NCBI GenBank assembly: GCA_025094145.1
Contig: JALLLS010000036.1
Location: forward strand, 62,001-126,000
DNA length: 64,000 nt
Source: Spinellus fusiger
Taxonomy: Eukaryota > Mucoromycota > Mucoromycetes > Mucorales > Phycomycetaceae
Direction of reading: 5' to 3'
Shown piece by piece: positions 1 to 11,670 of this stretch (position 1 is its first letter; each line of letters starts with the position of its first letter). A program made the translations under genes and the position numbers. The notes beneath the pieces are model-generated. The model was not told the origin of the DNA and did no database searches. It saw nothing but the letters and a program-made list of their open reading frames with translations.

Positions 1-333
1 CTTGTCATGGAGCTGGCTACTTACCGCTATGGTGGCCACTCCATGTCTGATCCCGGCACTACCTACCGCACCCGTGAGGAGATCCAGCACATGCGATCTA
101 CCTCTGATCCCATCACTGGTTTGAAGCAGATCATCATTGAGCATGGACTTGCTTCTGAGGCTGATCTTAAGGCCATTGACAAGGAGGCCCGCAAGATTGT
201 TGATGCTGCTGCTGTGGAGGCAGAAGAATCTCCTGAGCCTGACATGAAGGAGTTCTTCACTAATGTTTATATTCCTGGTTCTGAGCCAAAGACCATCCGT
301 GGCCGTGTTCCTTCCGAGTCCAAGCACTTTTAA
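1..333 (+). CDS. PDA1: Pyruvate dehydrogenase E1 subunit alpha, C-terminal part
   Basis: This is the 3' end of the gene for the alpha subunit of the thiamine-diphosphate-dependent E1 of mitochondrial pyruvate dehydrogenase, which decarboxylates pyruvate for acetyl-CoA synthesis. The gene enters the window already in frame (codons from base 7 onward) and stops with TAA at 331-333. The visible peptide contains the hallmark phosphorylation loop YRYGGHSMSDPGTTYRTREE; the first Ser of the SMSDPG segment is the regulatory site targeted by PDH kinase in eukaryotes. It ends in the typical tail with the FTNVY motif. The TPP-binding and catalytic core lie outside the window. The family assignment is secure; only the last third or so of the protein is present. 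No intron is seen in this part. Confidence 0.96.
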   Translation, partial: LVMELATYRYGGHSMSDPGTTYRTREEIQHMRSTSDPITGLKQIIIEHGLASEADLKAIDKEARKIVDAAAVEAEESPEPDMKEFFTNVYIPGSEPKTIRGRVPSESKHF

Positions 334-1059
334 AGAAAGCGTACTATGAACATCCTAATGATTTACTATAACATCCAATGACAAATACAAAAAAGACCCC
401 CACCCAATGGCGAATCCAATACATTTGCAAACAATTGAATTTAATTCTACTTCTGTTATGTATGTAAAGAGAAAGCGAGCGAGAGAATAAGAAATAATAG
501 TGTATCTACACCCTGTACACCCCAAGGGAGTATAGGTAGTATAGTGATCTGCATGGAAAATGAAATAGAGAAAACAACAGAACAGCAGCAAAGAGTGAAA
601 AGTAGAATCTGAGCTGTGTTCATATCTTCATGTACTACTGCTGCTATTATTATTGTTATGACTACTGCTGCTATGACTACTGTTGCTATGACTACCACCA
701 CCACCACTGCTAAGGTGTTAGTTATACTACACAAAGACCACTTATCAGCAAGTCACCTTCCTGTCACAGGACCTCCTCCATTGTCACTCCTTCAATCTCA
801 GCAAAGATCGATGCTTTCTGTTCACAAATAAACTCAAATGAAGCCAAGACTCCAAAAGAACAAAACTAAAGCAGGAGAAAGAAAACAAAAAAAACTATTT
901 CTTTCTTTTTTTTCTTTCTTATTATTTTCCTATCTATTATTAGTGTTACTGCTATTTTTTTTTATTGTTGTTTTTTTGTTGCTGTCCAAGAACCACTGGA
1001 TTCCTCTCTTTCTTGAATTTCTTGTCCCTCACATCCTGGGCTGTTGTTACTCTTACTAG
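334..1059. other. 3' flank of PDA1 and intergenic DNA
   Basis: No convincing coding sequence is visible. At about 628-710 there is a degenerate triplet-rich tract (ACT/GCT/ATG units), and at 890-980 a poly-T/poly-pyrimidine tract. Part of this stretch must hold the promoter and the unidentified first exon of the downstream gene, because the exon starting near 1060 has a stop codon directly upstream in frame. Confidence 0.5.
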
Positions 1060-2585
1060 TACTGCTGCTGCTGCTGCTATTCCAAAAACCTGTTTCTGCC
1101 TCTATCTAAACTGGATCAACACAACGTATTTAACAGTGCAGCAGAATACGGGCAACATGTGCCTGTTCTCTTGCATATTCCATGCTCAGCACAAGATCCC
1201 TGTCCTTATGTCGTGATCAAAAGAGAAACAACAGCCGACGGACGCCCGCCTGTTGTTCTCGGTAAAGCAGTAAAGGAAGACAGTGGAGGGGGAAGAGGGA
1301 GGTGCAGTTGTTAACTTGTGGTATAGTCACTGGTACACTGATCAAGGGAAAACAACCAATGATCAGCGACGAAAGAAAGGATCGCTCCAAGGATCTTGTT
1401 GTGTTGGATGAACGAAAGCCCAATAGCATTGTGCGGCTTGAATTCTCGTCGCCTGCCATTTTCCCTCTGGATTTGGCCCACACCCCTCTATTGGCCCTGC
1501 TATCGAGTCTGTCTGAGTCTTCTATGAAGCATTTATCATCGCACGCTCCATTTCCTGGCTATGGGGGGTATCCTATGATGTCCTATCCTATGCCCTACTC
1601 TCCCTTTATGGGGCCCATGTATGGATCTCCTCCTCCTATGCCAATGATACCTCATGCCTTACTGCCTTATCTTGGAGCACACGCCTACAGTCACTTTAGC
1701 CCACCCACACAACATCAGCAGCAGCAGCAGAGCAGTGCGTCGGTAGCCTCACCCCCTCCTGTCCTGTCTTCTCCTTCTTATCTACGCCGTAAACCCGTCA
1801 CACCTGCCCTGTCTCCTCCACCACTGAATGGAGATGTATATGTAAATAAGAATGTAAATGTAAATGAGAATACCCTACCCACACCCACACCCACACCTAC
1901 ACCTACACGAAAACCACTGTCTGCAGCCACTGTACAATTATCTCGCAGTCAATCCATGTCACCCTCACCCATGTCCCCTCTTTCCAATGTCAAAGGAAGA
2001 CAGAGATATCCTCCCACTTCTTCTTCCTCCTCCTCAGTGCCTTCCTCTCCTTTGTCATCAGTACATCAACAGCAACATCGTATCAGCCGAAAACCCCTCA
2101 ATATAACTTCTCCCAAACTCAGAGTTCGATTCTCAGAACTACCACCCCAAGAATATCACTATGAACACTATCCCTCCTCTTCAGAAGAAGACACTGAAGA
2201 GGAGGAAGAAGAAGAGGAGGAAGAGGAGGAAGAGAAGAGAGAAGAGAGAGAAGAGAGAGAAGAGAGAGAGAGAGTCTCTTTCCATCATTATTCTCGTTAT
2301 AGACCACGTCATGTTGTTTATCCTCCCAATATACACTACCCTACACTTGGTACCTATGAAGAGGAAGAAGAAGAGGAAGAAGAAGAGAGAGAAAGAGAAC
2401 GGCCGTGGTCTGCAGGCATTCTTGAATCTCGTCCTCATTATCCACCCTTACGCTCACGGTACTTTTATCCAAGAGCAAGATCTACCTATGCTCCACAACC
2501 CATTGCACTTCATCCTGCCATGTTTCCACCTCGCTCAGGATGGAGTGACCGTCCTTCCTATCGTACACCCCATACTCATGTCTAA
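1060..2585 (+). CDS. Unrecognised Pro/Glu-rich, low-complexity protein
   Basis: I do not recognise this protein. Two exons can be joined without breaking the frame: about 1060-1261 and 1327-2585, with a GTAAAG donor at 1262 and a TATAG acceptor at 1326. The first exon is not identified: the in-frame codon before 1060 is a stop inside a CTAG acceptor, and there is no Met in the 1060 exon. If the intron call is wrong, the first ATG is at 1359, giving 408 residues. The junction region (around TGTLIKGKQPMISDERKD) looks like a folded, charged segment. The rest is disordered: a Pro/Met/Tyr-rich stretch (FPGYGGYPMMSYP), a Gln run, a TPTPTPTP run at about 1876-1908, and two long Glu/Arg runs at about 2185-2275 and 2357-2400, then a Tyr/Pro/Arg-rich tail. 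It could be a cytoskeletal or signalling scaffold, but nothing in the sequence proves a function. Confidence 0.6.
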
Positions 2586-2880
2586 AAAAAAAAACACACA
2601 CACACACACATACATACATACACACATACATACATATTTCATTCTTCTTTCACTTTTTCTTTCTTTATAGTCAATACACCCTTTCTGTATTATTATTATC
2701 ATTCATTCATTCATTCACTCATATGTGTTACATAAGAGAGAGAGAGTTGTTTATTGGTGAAGAGAGAGTACAGGTCTGCAAATACAAAATAAGATATATA
2801 TAAATAAAAGGATGTTTTGATGAAGATGAAGAGAGAATGCACAAGTAAAAAAAATAATAGACATTAGATTAGTCACTGGA
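2586..2880. other. Convergent intergenic region with CA/CATA and CATT repeats
   Basis: This short spacer lies between the + strand Pro/Glu-rich gene and the - strand phosphoglycerate dehydrogenase. It holds an A-run and a (CA)n/(CATA)n microsatellite at 2584-2636 and CATT repeats at 2700-2720. No gene is seen. Confidence 0.6.
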
Positions 2881-4392
2881 TTAATACAGCATGCGTGTGC
2901 TGATGTTGGCAGGTGTGGCCAGAATAGCACTGTGGAGTTTGTGGAGTTCTTTCTCAGGCACATCAGCAATGTCTGCCATTACATAGGCAATGTCGCCCTT
3001 GGAGTCAGAATACTGCTTCTCCACATTATGATCAGAGAAGATCTCATTAATAGCCTGGACACGCCATTAGTTCATCTTGTCTCTCTCTCTCTCTCTTTAT
3101 TCTATTGATTCTATGAATGTACCTTGAGCACACCAGGGATGTTGCGATGAATGTACAGCACACGCACAGTGTTTTTCTCCTCTTCACGAATAGCACGCAG
3201 ATCAATCTCAGGGAAATTGACAGCTCCAATCGATGTGCCTTGGTTAATGTACTTGATCAATGCTGTCGACACTTCAATACCAATCATGCCCTGGGCTTCT
3301 TCTGTGGATCCACCAATATGAGGTGTCATGATAAGATTGGGGCATGCCAACAACTCGGGATAATCTGTGAAGTGCTTTCCATTACTGGCAGGCTCCTTGG
3401 GATACACATCAATCGCAGCACCTGCCAAATGGCCTATCTTGAGTCCTTGCACCAACGCAGGAATCTGCACCACAGTGCCACGTGCATTGTTCAAGAGATA
3501 GGCACCTTTCTTCATGTAGCCCATGATCTCACGTTCTCCTATCATGTTCTTGGTGTCTTCCAGCTCAGGGACATGAAGAGTGACAAAGTCAGAGATGGAC
3601 AGAAGCTCCTCCAGCGACTCTGTTTGTTTCGTTGTGCCCAGTGGCATGATTTGCAGGACATCGTAGAAATAGACTGTCATGCCCATGGCCTCTGCCAACA
3701 CCGACAGTTGGGATCCAATGTGTCCATAGCCAACAATGCCAAGGACCTTGCCACGGATTTCGAAACAGTTGGCAGACACCTTGTTCCATACTTGTTGGTG
3801 CATTTCTGTGTTGCGGTCGCCGAGTTGACGGGCAAGAGCAATGATTTCGCCAATGACGAGTTCTGCTACGGAGCGGGAGTTGCTAAAGGGTGAATTGAAA
3901 ACTGCAATCTGTCAAAAACAGTAGAAACATTAGTCCTAACCCTCTCTTTCTCTCTCTTATTTATAGATATATACTGGAGGCACCACAACTTACACCCTTG
4001 TTGGCAGCAGCATGGAGATCCACTTGGTTTGTACCAATACAGAAACATCCCACAGCACGTAGATTGACAGCAGCCTCCAAGACTTGTTTTGTAAGTTTAG
4101 TTTTGGATCGAATACCAAGCACATGGACATCCTTGATCTTCTCGAGAAGTTCATCGCCCACCAATGCCTTTGTATGGGCTTCTACCTGGTATCCTTGCTT
4201 TTGGAATGCCTTGATGGCACTGGCATTGACATTCTCGAGCAGCAGCACCTTGACCTCCGAGGTGTGGAAGGGACGCAGTACTTTGGGCTTGATGTTGGTG
4301 AGGGACCCACTTCTGGCCCGGGTCATGCCTTCCTCAGGCACTTCTTCTGTAGAGGAACTGTGAATAGAAGGGGGGATGTATGGAGTGGCCAT
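2881..4392 (-). CDS. SER3: D-3-phosphoglycerate dehydrogenase
   Basis: This cytosolic NAD-dependent enzyme oxidises 3-phosphoglycerate to 3-phosphohydroxypyruvate, the first step of serine synthesis. Three exons read on the minus strand: 4392-3994, 3908-3123 and 3054-2881. Introns have GTAAGT and GTACAT donors, and all joins keep frame. The start MATPYIPP at 4392 begins a short extension typical of fungal Ser3/Ser33. Visible family marks are LLLENVN, GIRSKTKLT, FNSPFSNSRSVAELV, the NAD-binding GIVGYGHIGSQ, the catalytic-loop Arg in NNARGTVVQ, the Glu in YPKEPASNG and the His in TPHIGGSTEEAQ. The last exon completes a C-terminal ACT domain (HRNIPGVLKAINEIFSDHNV), the site of serine feedback control in this family. 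It is followed by the usual STRMLY terminus. The enzyme looks complete and intact. Confidence 0.96.
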
Positions 4393-6750
4393 GCTATCTG
4401 TCTCTGTATCTATCAATATAGGAAGGGAAGAAGCAAATAAATTACTCGATGCTAAAATAGAAAGATAATAATAAAGAAGAAAGAAGAAAGAAGAGATAAA
4501 TAAATAAATAAATAAATAAAAAGAGATGTAAGAAAGATAATAAATAATAATAATAAAGATAAGCGAGATGGGACAGATAAGATAGATCTGTTGATAAAGA
4601 ATAAAAAGGACGCGCCAATGCACACCCACACCAGGCAATGTCTGTTCTTTGGGTGGATCTGTTGGACACTATGACTGATGAGATGAGGCGTTTCTACTGT
4701 ATTCAAGATCAGCGGCTGGCTTTCCTTTTTCTTTCAATAGAAACAAAAGAGAAAGATGGCGTCTGATACGATGAATGGATCTGTTTTAGATCTCAGAAGA
4801 GACTTATCAGCATAAAGACAGTAGAGATGAAGCTGACTCACCATGCCACACAACAAGAGCCGATGGACTTGGTAGGGATGTGTCACTTGACTGACATTTG
4901 TTAGTACGTGTTGACATTTGGTGACTCATTCTATAGCAGATGTATATGACATATCTTGTACATTGGTGGGGATTGAGTGGAATGAGTCTCTACAATTCTA
5001 ATGGATTAGTGTAGATGGTAAATATCCTAGTGTAGAACAACTCCAACACTCGACCATAGAACCGTAGTCTGTATCCTTTATATATACCTTTTATTGACCA
5101 AACACACCTTGTTGTTTCTGGCCTATTCCTTTCAACAGTAGGGTAGATGTGTAGGATAGACTTGTAAATTCCTATAGTAAGGGAGTCTATGTTTCTTCTC
5201 CTTTCTATCACTGCTGGTGTTCTCACTCAGCAGGGAAATCAGTAAGAAAAGGGAATCAACCCCAGACACTCAAGAAACAGAGCTATTCTCTTTTCAATGG
5301 GTCGTATGCATACACTCAAACATACACTTAAGAACAAGAAATAGTCAAGAAAGCCCCAACTGTATTGTTATCAGGAAACAGACCTATTCAATCAGTAGTG
5401 TAAATACCAACAAGACATGCACTAGAATTGGATAGAATTGAACTGAACACAAGACAAGAGACAAGAGACAAGAGACAAGAGACGTGTGCATATCTCTGCT
5501 TGATCTTTATCAGGGCAATCCTCTTACTTGAGGAGTATTCCATCTCTTATTACTGCACAGCAAAAGATGTATAGACACTCAGGGAGTTGAGTGGGTCTAC
5601 CTACCTATATATCTTTCTATCTTTCTTTCTATCTATTTATTTATTTATTCATTTATTTATTTGACTCTTTATCTATTTATCTATCTATTTGACTATTTAT
5701 CTATTTATCTATCTATTTGACTATTTATCTATCCATCTATTTATTTATCTATTTATCTATTTATCTATTTATTTATCTATTTATCTATCCCATTCTATCC
5801 CATTCTATTCTATCCCATTCTACATATCTACATATCTACAAGGCACAGCTCTATTGACTATTTTATTGGCTTCTTATCACTGTACATCCTCCTATATAAA
5901 AGAGAGAGAAAGAGAGGAACTCTATTACGTTTTATTTCTCTCTTCTCTCTCTTTCTCTTCCTATTCGTAAACAAAGACAGAAGAGGGCGTCCCTTCTACT
6001 GCCTCATTGGAAACATAACAAGAAACACACACAACTCTATTTCCAACACCTCATTGGATGCCTCACACTTGCATTCCAACAGCCGACACTGTGACATTGA
6101 AAAAGAAGAGATCTCTTCATTGGTAGAGTGAGACGTATCTCCAAGAAATACCAATTCACACTCTACCATTGGACTGTGCGTAGTTTACAGACATTCTCCC
6201 GTTGATAGGTTCCTTTCTATTTCAAACGGCATTTCTACTGGCACAGATGGACCCAATAGGCCTCTATAGCCTTCACAGCCTCTATCACCTTTACAACCTG
6301 CATCAACCTACAGTGACTGTTGTTTACATGGGTTCAGGTGCTGTCTACCTATTGCCAACAGAATAAATAAAAGAGTGCAGTCAATAGAATCTTCCTACTC
6401 TCTATGAATGCCCTTTTTTGTTTTGTTTTTTTGTTTCTTGTTGTTCTGATACTGTCTTTGCAGTTGAATCTCATCCATAGACCACCACAGACACAAGCAC
6501 AAGAATAATATATAAATTAAAGGAAGGGTTTTGGAGATACGGATGGAGTCCAAACCTAATTACCTATAGTTTATACCTACACTAATGTCTCAATGGTGTT
6601 GATGGCTACTATCCAACCAATCATCGTAAAGTGTAGTTTCTCTTTTCTCTTCTTTTCCCTCTCCGTTCAAGAGGCGTGTCACATCATCTTTGCTTGTTAT
6701 TTTACCCTTTTTTTTAACTTTTTATTCTTACAACACCACGCGTATTAGCC
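4393..6750. promoter_or_regulatory. Long divergent intergenic region
   Basis: About 2.36 kb separates the divergently read phosphoglycerate dehydrogenase and Ssr4-like genes, so it should contain both promoters. I see no defensible gene in it. It contains (TAAA)n at 4500-4522, an ACAAG repeat at 5450-5480, and a long CTAT/TTAT microsatellite at about 5600-5835. No single promoter element can be assigned by eye. Confidence 0.5.
5600..5835. repeat. CTAT/TTTAT microsatellite tract
   Basis: This is a compound tetranucleotide tract built from CTAT, TTAT and CATC-like units, ending in CCCATTCTAT repeats. Open frames through it are low-complexity artefacts. Confidence 0.85.
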
Positions 6751-7990
6751 ATGAATCCAGCATTTTACTTTAACCAGCCTGGTCATCCTAATGGTTTGCC
6801 TAATTGTAATAGGAATACTACTCACCTCACTCACCTCACTCACCTCACTGTCTTTTGTGCTCTCAGCCAACTTCAGACCTGGCATGACAGATCCTTCTGC
6901 TCTTCAGCGCAAAAGAGCACAGACAAAAGTAAGACACCACTCTTGGTGCACTGTCTATGCACACACGCCTTCTTATCTCTTATTTTAATGTATACTAGCA
7001 AGGCACACAGCTTATGGATGAGAATGAAGAAGCCTCAGGAGGTACTACAACAGCTCTTCTTCACCCTTCACCCTTCTCATTGACTGTTTTATATTAGACG
7101 AGTTGGATGATATTTCTTCTCGTGATATTGCCATGGCACGGTACAAACGCAACCACGACTACCTTTCAGAGATCTTCACACCCTACAATGCAGGTACACT
7201 CCACCTCTTCCTTCAGCAGTGTAACTCACCCACCATCCATGGGGGCTAGCTTCTATTGTACCGCCCTCAGTTGAACTTGCTTACACAAAGGAGGAAATCC
7301 TTGCCTTGATGGTAAAAAGACAAAACAAAAAGAGACTAAAGGAAGAGTTAGGAAGAACATGCAAAGAAAGCCCAACAACAAAAGAACCACCACGCTGAAC
7401 GTATGAAGGCCCTTGAGAAAGAAAGAGATACATTCTGGGCTCTGATGGCTGAGATGAACCAGACCACCACAGTAGAAGTAGGGCAGTCTAGAAGAATGGA
7501 AGAAGGAAAAGAAAGAAAGAAATAGCTTGTGCTGATCCCACCTCCTTTCTTATTCTCTTCTCTTTCTTCATCGTCCATCCTTCTATAGCAAATGGATGCT
7601 GTAAGAACACACTATGGAAAAGAACACCACATGGACATTGAACATACACTCCAGAATGTCATTGTGCGTGATATTCCCGGGATCCAACCCTCCAGTCCTG
7701 CCCGTCCCCTGCGTACAGTTGTCCTTGCCCGTAATAACGAACCCAACCTGTCTAATTTTGTGCCTTCGTTTGATGTCTATGAAAAACACACCAGTGGCAG
7801 TGGTGGGGTGGGCGGTAGTAGTAGCAGCGCCATGGACATTTACTCTTACCAACAAACCCCTGCAAATGACGAAACAGGCAGTGACTATATGTTTGAAGAA
7901 ATGGTCAATGCAAGTCAAGAAGATGACGATGATAATCCTAGCATGAGTGAATTCCTAAATACAGCCGACATGGACTTTGAAAAGGAATAA
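6751..7990 (+). CDS. SWI/SNF and RSC complex subunit Ssr4-like protein
   Basis: This is probably the fungal Ssr4 subunit of the SWI/SNF and RSC chromatin remodellers. Seven exons join in frame: 6751-6793, 6867-6928, 6999-7041, 7098-7193, 7250-7311, 7352-7477 and 7589-7990. The start is MNPAFYFNQPGHPN. The most family-like part is exon 4-5: DELDDISSRDIAMARYKRNH, then YLSEIFTPYNA and SIVPPSVELAYTKEEI. This pattern (ELD..S.RDI...RY.RNH) is characteristic of Ssr4 as I remember it. A helical, probably coiled-coil segment follows (HAERMKALEKERDTFW), and then an acidic C-terminus with FLNTADMDF. Introns are 40-110 bp. The exon structure is well supported; the family name rests on one motif block and is less sure. 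Confidence 0.65.
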
Positions 7991-8600
7991 ATAAAATAGC
8001 TATACATTAGAAACAGGATAAACAATTATGGTTGTTATGTCGAATCATAGATTCTATTTTGCCATGGTGACTGTGTGACATACACATCCCCTTTCTCTCT
8101 CTCTCTCTCTTTTTTTTTTCTTTTTTTTTCTTTTTTTTTTTCTTCTTCTTCCAAGGAATGATCTTTCCATTGCCTTACTCTTTTTTTATATATCTATATT
8201 TTTATATGCCAATTGCCTAATATAGAAGCGACGGTCGGAAAGAACTAAAAAAGGATAAAAAAAGAAGATTGAATCCCATATTAATTCTCCGTCTTAATAT
8301 TATTTTCTATTTATTTATTTTGACGGTGTTCTTGACGGTGCTTTCTTTTAGATTCCTTTCACAAAGGCTCTCTTTGTGAGTTTATGTCAATGGTAAATTA
8401 GATAGAACAGTGGATAGAACAGTGGGTGGGGAGGTAAATTAGATAGACAGATAAATAAGGAAGAGGGAAAAAGGGAGAGGAAACCTAAAGACGGTTGGCT
8501 AAGAGCTCTTTATCCTAAATGTCATTTTTTTTATGCTTCTAATTTCGTATATTGATTTCTGTTTATTATCTTTTTCTACCTTTTTATCCTTTATTTTTTG
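7991..8600. other. Intergenic region with pyrimidine tracts
   Basis: This is a tandem spacer between two + strand genes. It holds a (CT)n and poly-T tract at about 8090-8150 and AT-rich DNA. No gene is seen; the promoter of the downstream glycosyltransferase should lie here. Confidence 0.5.
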
Positions 8601-11600
8601 ATGCTCCACTTTCTTGTTGTTGTTGATGCTGTGTTTGTGATTGCTGTTGTTGTGTGGATGCATTCACGGAGAAGCCCACTGGACTTCCTTCTTTTCAGCT
8701 CAAGGCATTGCCACTCTCCAACCAGCATGTGTCAAAGCAGTCCAATACAGTGATTCTTGTCCTTCATCTCCTCAGTCTGTCGCCTGCCATTGTGGGGTTC
8801 TTTTATAATGTCAAGGCGTCTCGGCATTTGCTAGAAAAGAACAGCGGGAGTCCTCTGGTGCTGGGGACAAGTTGGACGGATTACTGGATAGCCAATCTAT
8901 GGGTAAGCTACACTCACTAGCCTACAAGGGCACTCATCATCTCACAGTGTCTTTTGGCTGGGTATTGGAGTTGGATCATCACCACCAGCATGATGCGACG
9001 ATGGATGTACCATTACGAGATCACCAACGCCATCGTCCGTCTCATCACGCTGATGGTCATCCACTGGTCCATCTCAGCCTTTCTCCAGAACCTAGCCAAC
9101 CCCATTACACAGTGGATATCTGCCTGTAGTGTTCTTCTTGTCGGCAACTGTCTTAAGCTTGCCTTTGCCTCTCACCCAAAATACTCAAAGGAGAAGCACA
9201 TGGCGTCAGGGCTCCAGCTGAACTTCCAGTCCACCATTGTCAGGGTCCTGGTCCTGCCTCTGTTTGCTGTGACCTGCTGCACTCTGTGGGCTACTCTCTC
9301 TCAGGTCGGCACCCTCGAATACACCAGCAGCGGGCTCTTGCAGCAAGTCCAACTCGACACCACCCTGCACTACGACGCCTCCTCCTCCTCCTACGATGCA
9401 CTTGAACCCCGGCCTCTGGTGCTGATTCTTTCTTCCTGGGAGGAGTCTGCCAGAGAGCGACGCCAGGTCCTACGCCAATCGACACTGCAGTGGCTGCCCA
9501 AAGAGACATACCGGTTTGTCCTTGGCAAGCCACCCTCTGCCTCTGCTCAAATGAAGAGAGGTCCTTCTGTGGTCCAGGAGTCGCAGATGTTTCATGATAT
9601 GTTGATTGTGCCTGCATCTGACAAGACAGCTGACAAGAGTGCCAAGGTGCTTGAGGCCATGCGATGGGCATCCACAGCCCAGTACGATTATCTGATCAAG
9701 ACAGAGGATGATGTGTTTGTGCGCTGGGACAGTCTGTTGAGTGATCTCAAGGCCCTTGGAAAGAAGACCGAGTACTGGAGGGGTCTTGTCTACAGGTAAG
9801 CTATGGGTAAAAGTAGGAAAATAAAAAAAGAGAGAAGAAGAGAGAAGAAGAGGGGTTGGCTAATACAGTTCGGATGATTAGAAACATGCTTCCGTCAGAA
9901 GGCACCCAGTCCTCCATGGCCTACGACTATGCTATGCCTGTTCTGCCCGTGTACACTTCAGGCGCCTTGTATGTGATTTCCCGAGACGTGGCTGACTTGG
10001 TGACAAACCTAAAGACCCACATGCGCACAGTAGCCAATGACAATGAGAACATTGCTGTGTGGCTGTTTGGACACTCGGTTGTCCCAGTGCATGACCCTCG
10101 AATGCAGGCCACCAGTGTATGTGAACAAGACCTGCTCTCACTACGCGTGCCTCACAAGGACATCCACACCATGGCCACCCTGTACACCAATGCAGTGGCA
10201 GGACAGGACATGTGCAAGGAACTCACCCACACCCAGTGTGCTGTATGCTATCCCTGCCATGGCAAATCCGATGACTGGAGACAGTACAACCTGGAGTGTG
10301 ATCCTATCAAGGGCATTACGCTCCACAAAACACCAGGCATCACCCGAATGGCCGACACCACCGTCAAGGATGTGCTGGCCCCTTCACGGCTCGGAGAAAA
10401 CGATGCCTGGATCATTCCCAATGTCCTGTCACAACGCACGTCTGTCTACTCTGAAAAGGACTGGGATCTGATCTACTGGGTGTGCTGGACAAGCGAGCCC
10501 TCGACATTTACAGACAGACACTGGCGTGCCCTGGAGCTGATATGGATCCACGAGCCACGCGCAGTTGTGTTTATGATCTCCAACACCCTGTCCACAACCT
10601 TTTTCAAGGACTACATTGCCCGTGGTTATCAGATCCATGTTGTGCACATTGACAAGGACAGTCTGCTCAACTGGCACTGGTACTTTGGTCCTGGCACCCA
10701 TGACTGGCTGAGGGACTGGGACAAGTGGGAGCACGAGCACTTTTTCTACTGGCACTTGACAGACTACGTGCGCCTGTATCTGCTGTACAGCTATGGCGGC
10801 ACGTACATGGACATGGACGCACTGTGGCTCCGTGCCCCTCCCGATGCCTCGCTTGAGTTCATTGGGTCTGACTACTCCAGCGTTGGCTCGGATCGCGAAT
10901 GGTCCTTGGATGAAAAGAACTTGTACCTGCCCCAGGGATTGATGCGGTTCAAGCGTGGCTGGACTCTGTTCAGAGAAATGGCAGAGTCTGCCTTTTCTTC
11001 CTATGCATATGACCCAAAGTGCTTCAACTGCCATGGTCCCAAAGCCATCACCTCCTATGTAAAAGACCACAGAGCTGTGCTTGAGGCTGCCAAGTTCACC
11101 ATTCTTCCTCGCCACATTCTTTACCCTGCAAGCTACCTGGAGATCTACAAGTACTTGCTGCCCAACCCCAATGCAGAGAAGGAGCTGGAGGCACTGACCA
11201 GCTGGAACATTCATTTGTTTGGCAAGATGACCAATGCCTTGGAGATCCAAAAGGGCAGTGTCATTGATCTGCTCTTCAAGCGGCTTGATCTGGGTCGTTC
11301 CATGAAGACATGGCGGCTGGTGGGCCCCTCTCGGTACGTGTACCATGTCCACCCCACAGCAGAGACATTGCCATTGCAGCCAGTGCCAGGTCGTCTCCAG
11401 GGTCTGGACAGTGTGTATGTGCAGGGCCGGGTGGGCCAGGTGAGGATTGAGCTAGACATTGCTCATGGTGAGCTGCAGGTCGGCCCACAGCCATGGAAGG
11501 ACCTGACCGCCAACAGCCAGCAAGAAGCCAACCAGTATCTTAACCAGTGGGTGTATGTGCCGCCCAAGGATCCTAAGGCAGGAGGAGGGAAGGATCAATT

Positions 11601-11670
11601 GACAGTGCGTGTGGTGTCGGCAGAGAAAACTCAAGAGATCAAGGTGGAGATTAGTATTGTCTCGCTCTAG
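8601..11670 (+). CDS. Two-domain membrane glycosyltransferase (GT31-like + GT32-like)
   Basis: This protein combines two glycosyltransferase modules. Exons read from about 8699 (or an earlier one) to 8902, 8948-9795, and about 9843 or 9869 to 11670. The N-terminus has several hydrophobic stretches (FVIAVVV, TVILVLHLLSLSPAIVGFF, WIITTSMM, CSVLLVGNCL, VLVLPLFAV), suggesting a multi-pass Golgi or ER anchor. A beta-1,3-galactosyltransferase-like GT31 domain follows: RERRQVLRQS, the DxD-type KTEDDVFVRW, then YTSGALYVISRDVA and ENIAVWLFG. The last 400 residues resemble GT32/alpha-1,4-galactosyltransferase proteins: TDYVRLYLLYSYGGTYMDMD carries the metal-binding DMD. The true start is unresolved: the frame at 8654 opens only with GTG, while ATG 8601 is in another frame and needs a small intron ending at TTTCAG 8698. 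The acceptor of the last intron is also unclear. Substrates are unknown. Confidence 0.82.

Noticed and set aside
2119..2670. Lys/Arg-rich and Leu-rich frames over the Glu run
   Set aside because: Alternate frames of the GAAGAG/GAGAGA low-complexity coding tract.
5689..5970. Tyr/Leu/Ile-rich membrane-like protein
   Set aside because: Translation of a CTAT/TTTAT microsatellite.
10429..11352. 307-codon minus-strand open frame
   Set aside because: Antisense shadow of the GT32-like exon; it has no recognisable domain.
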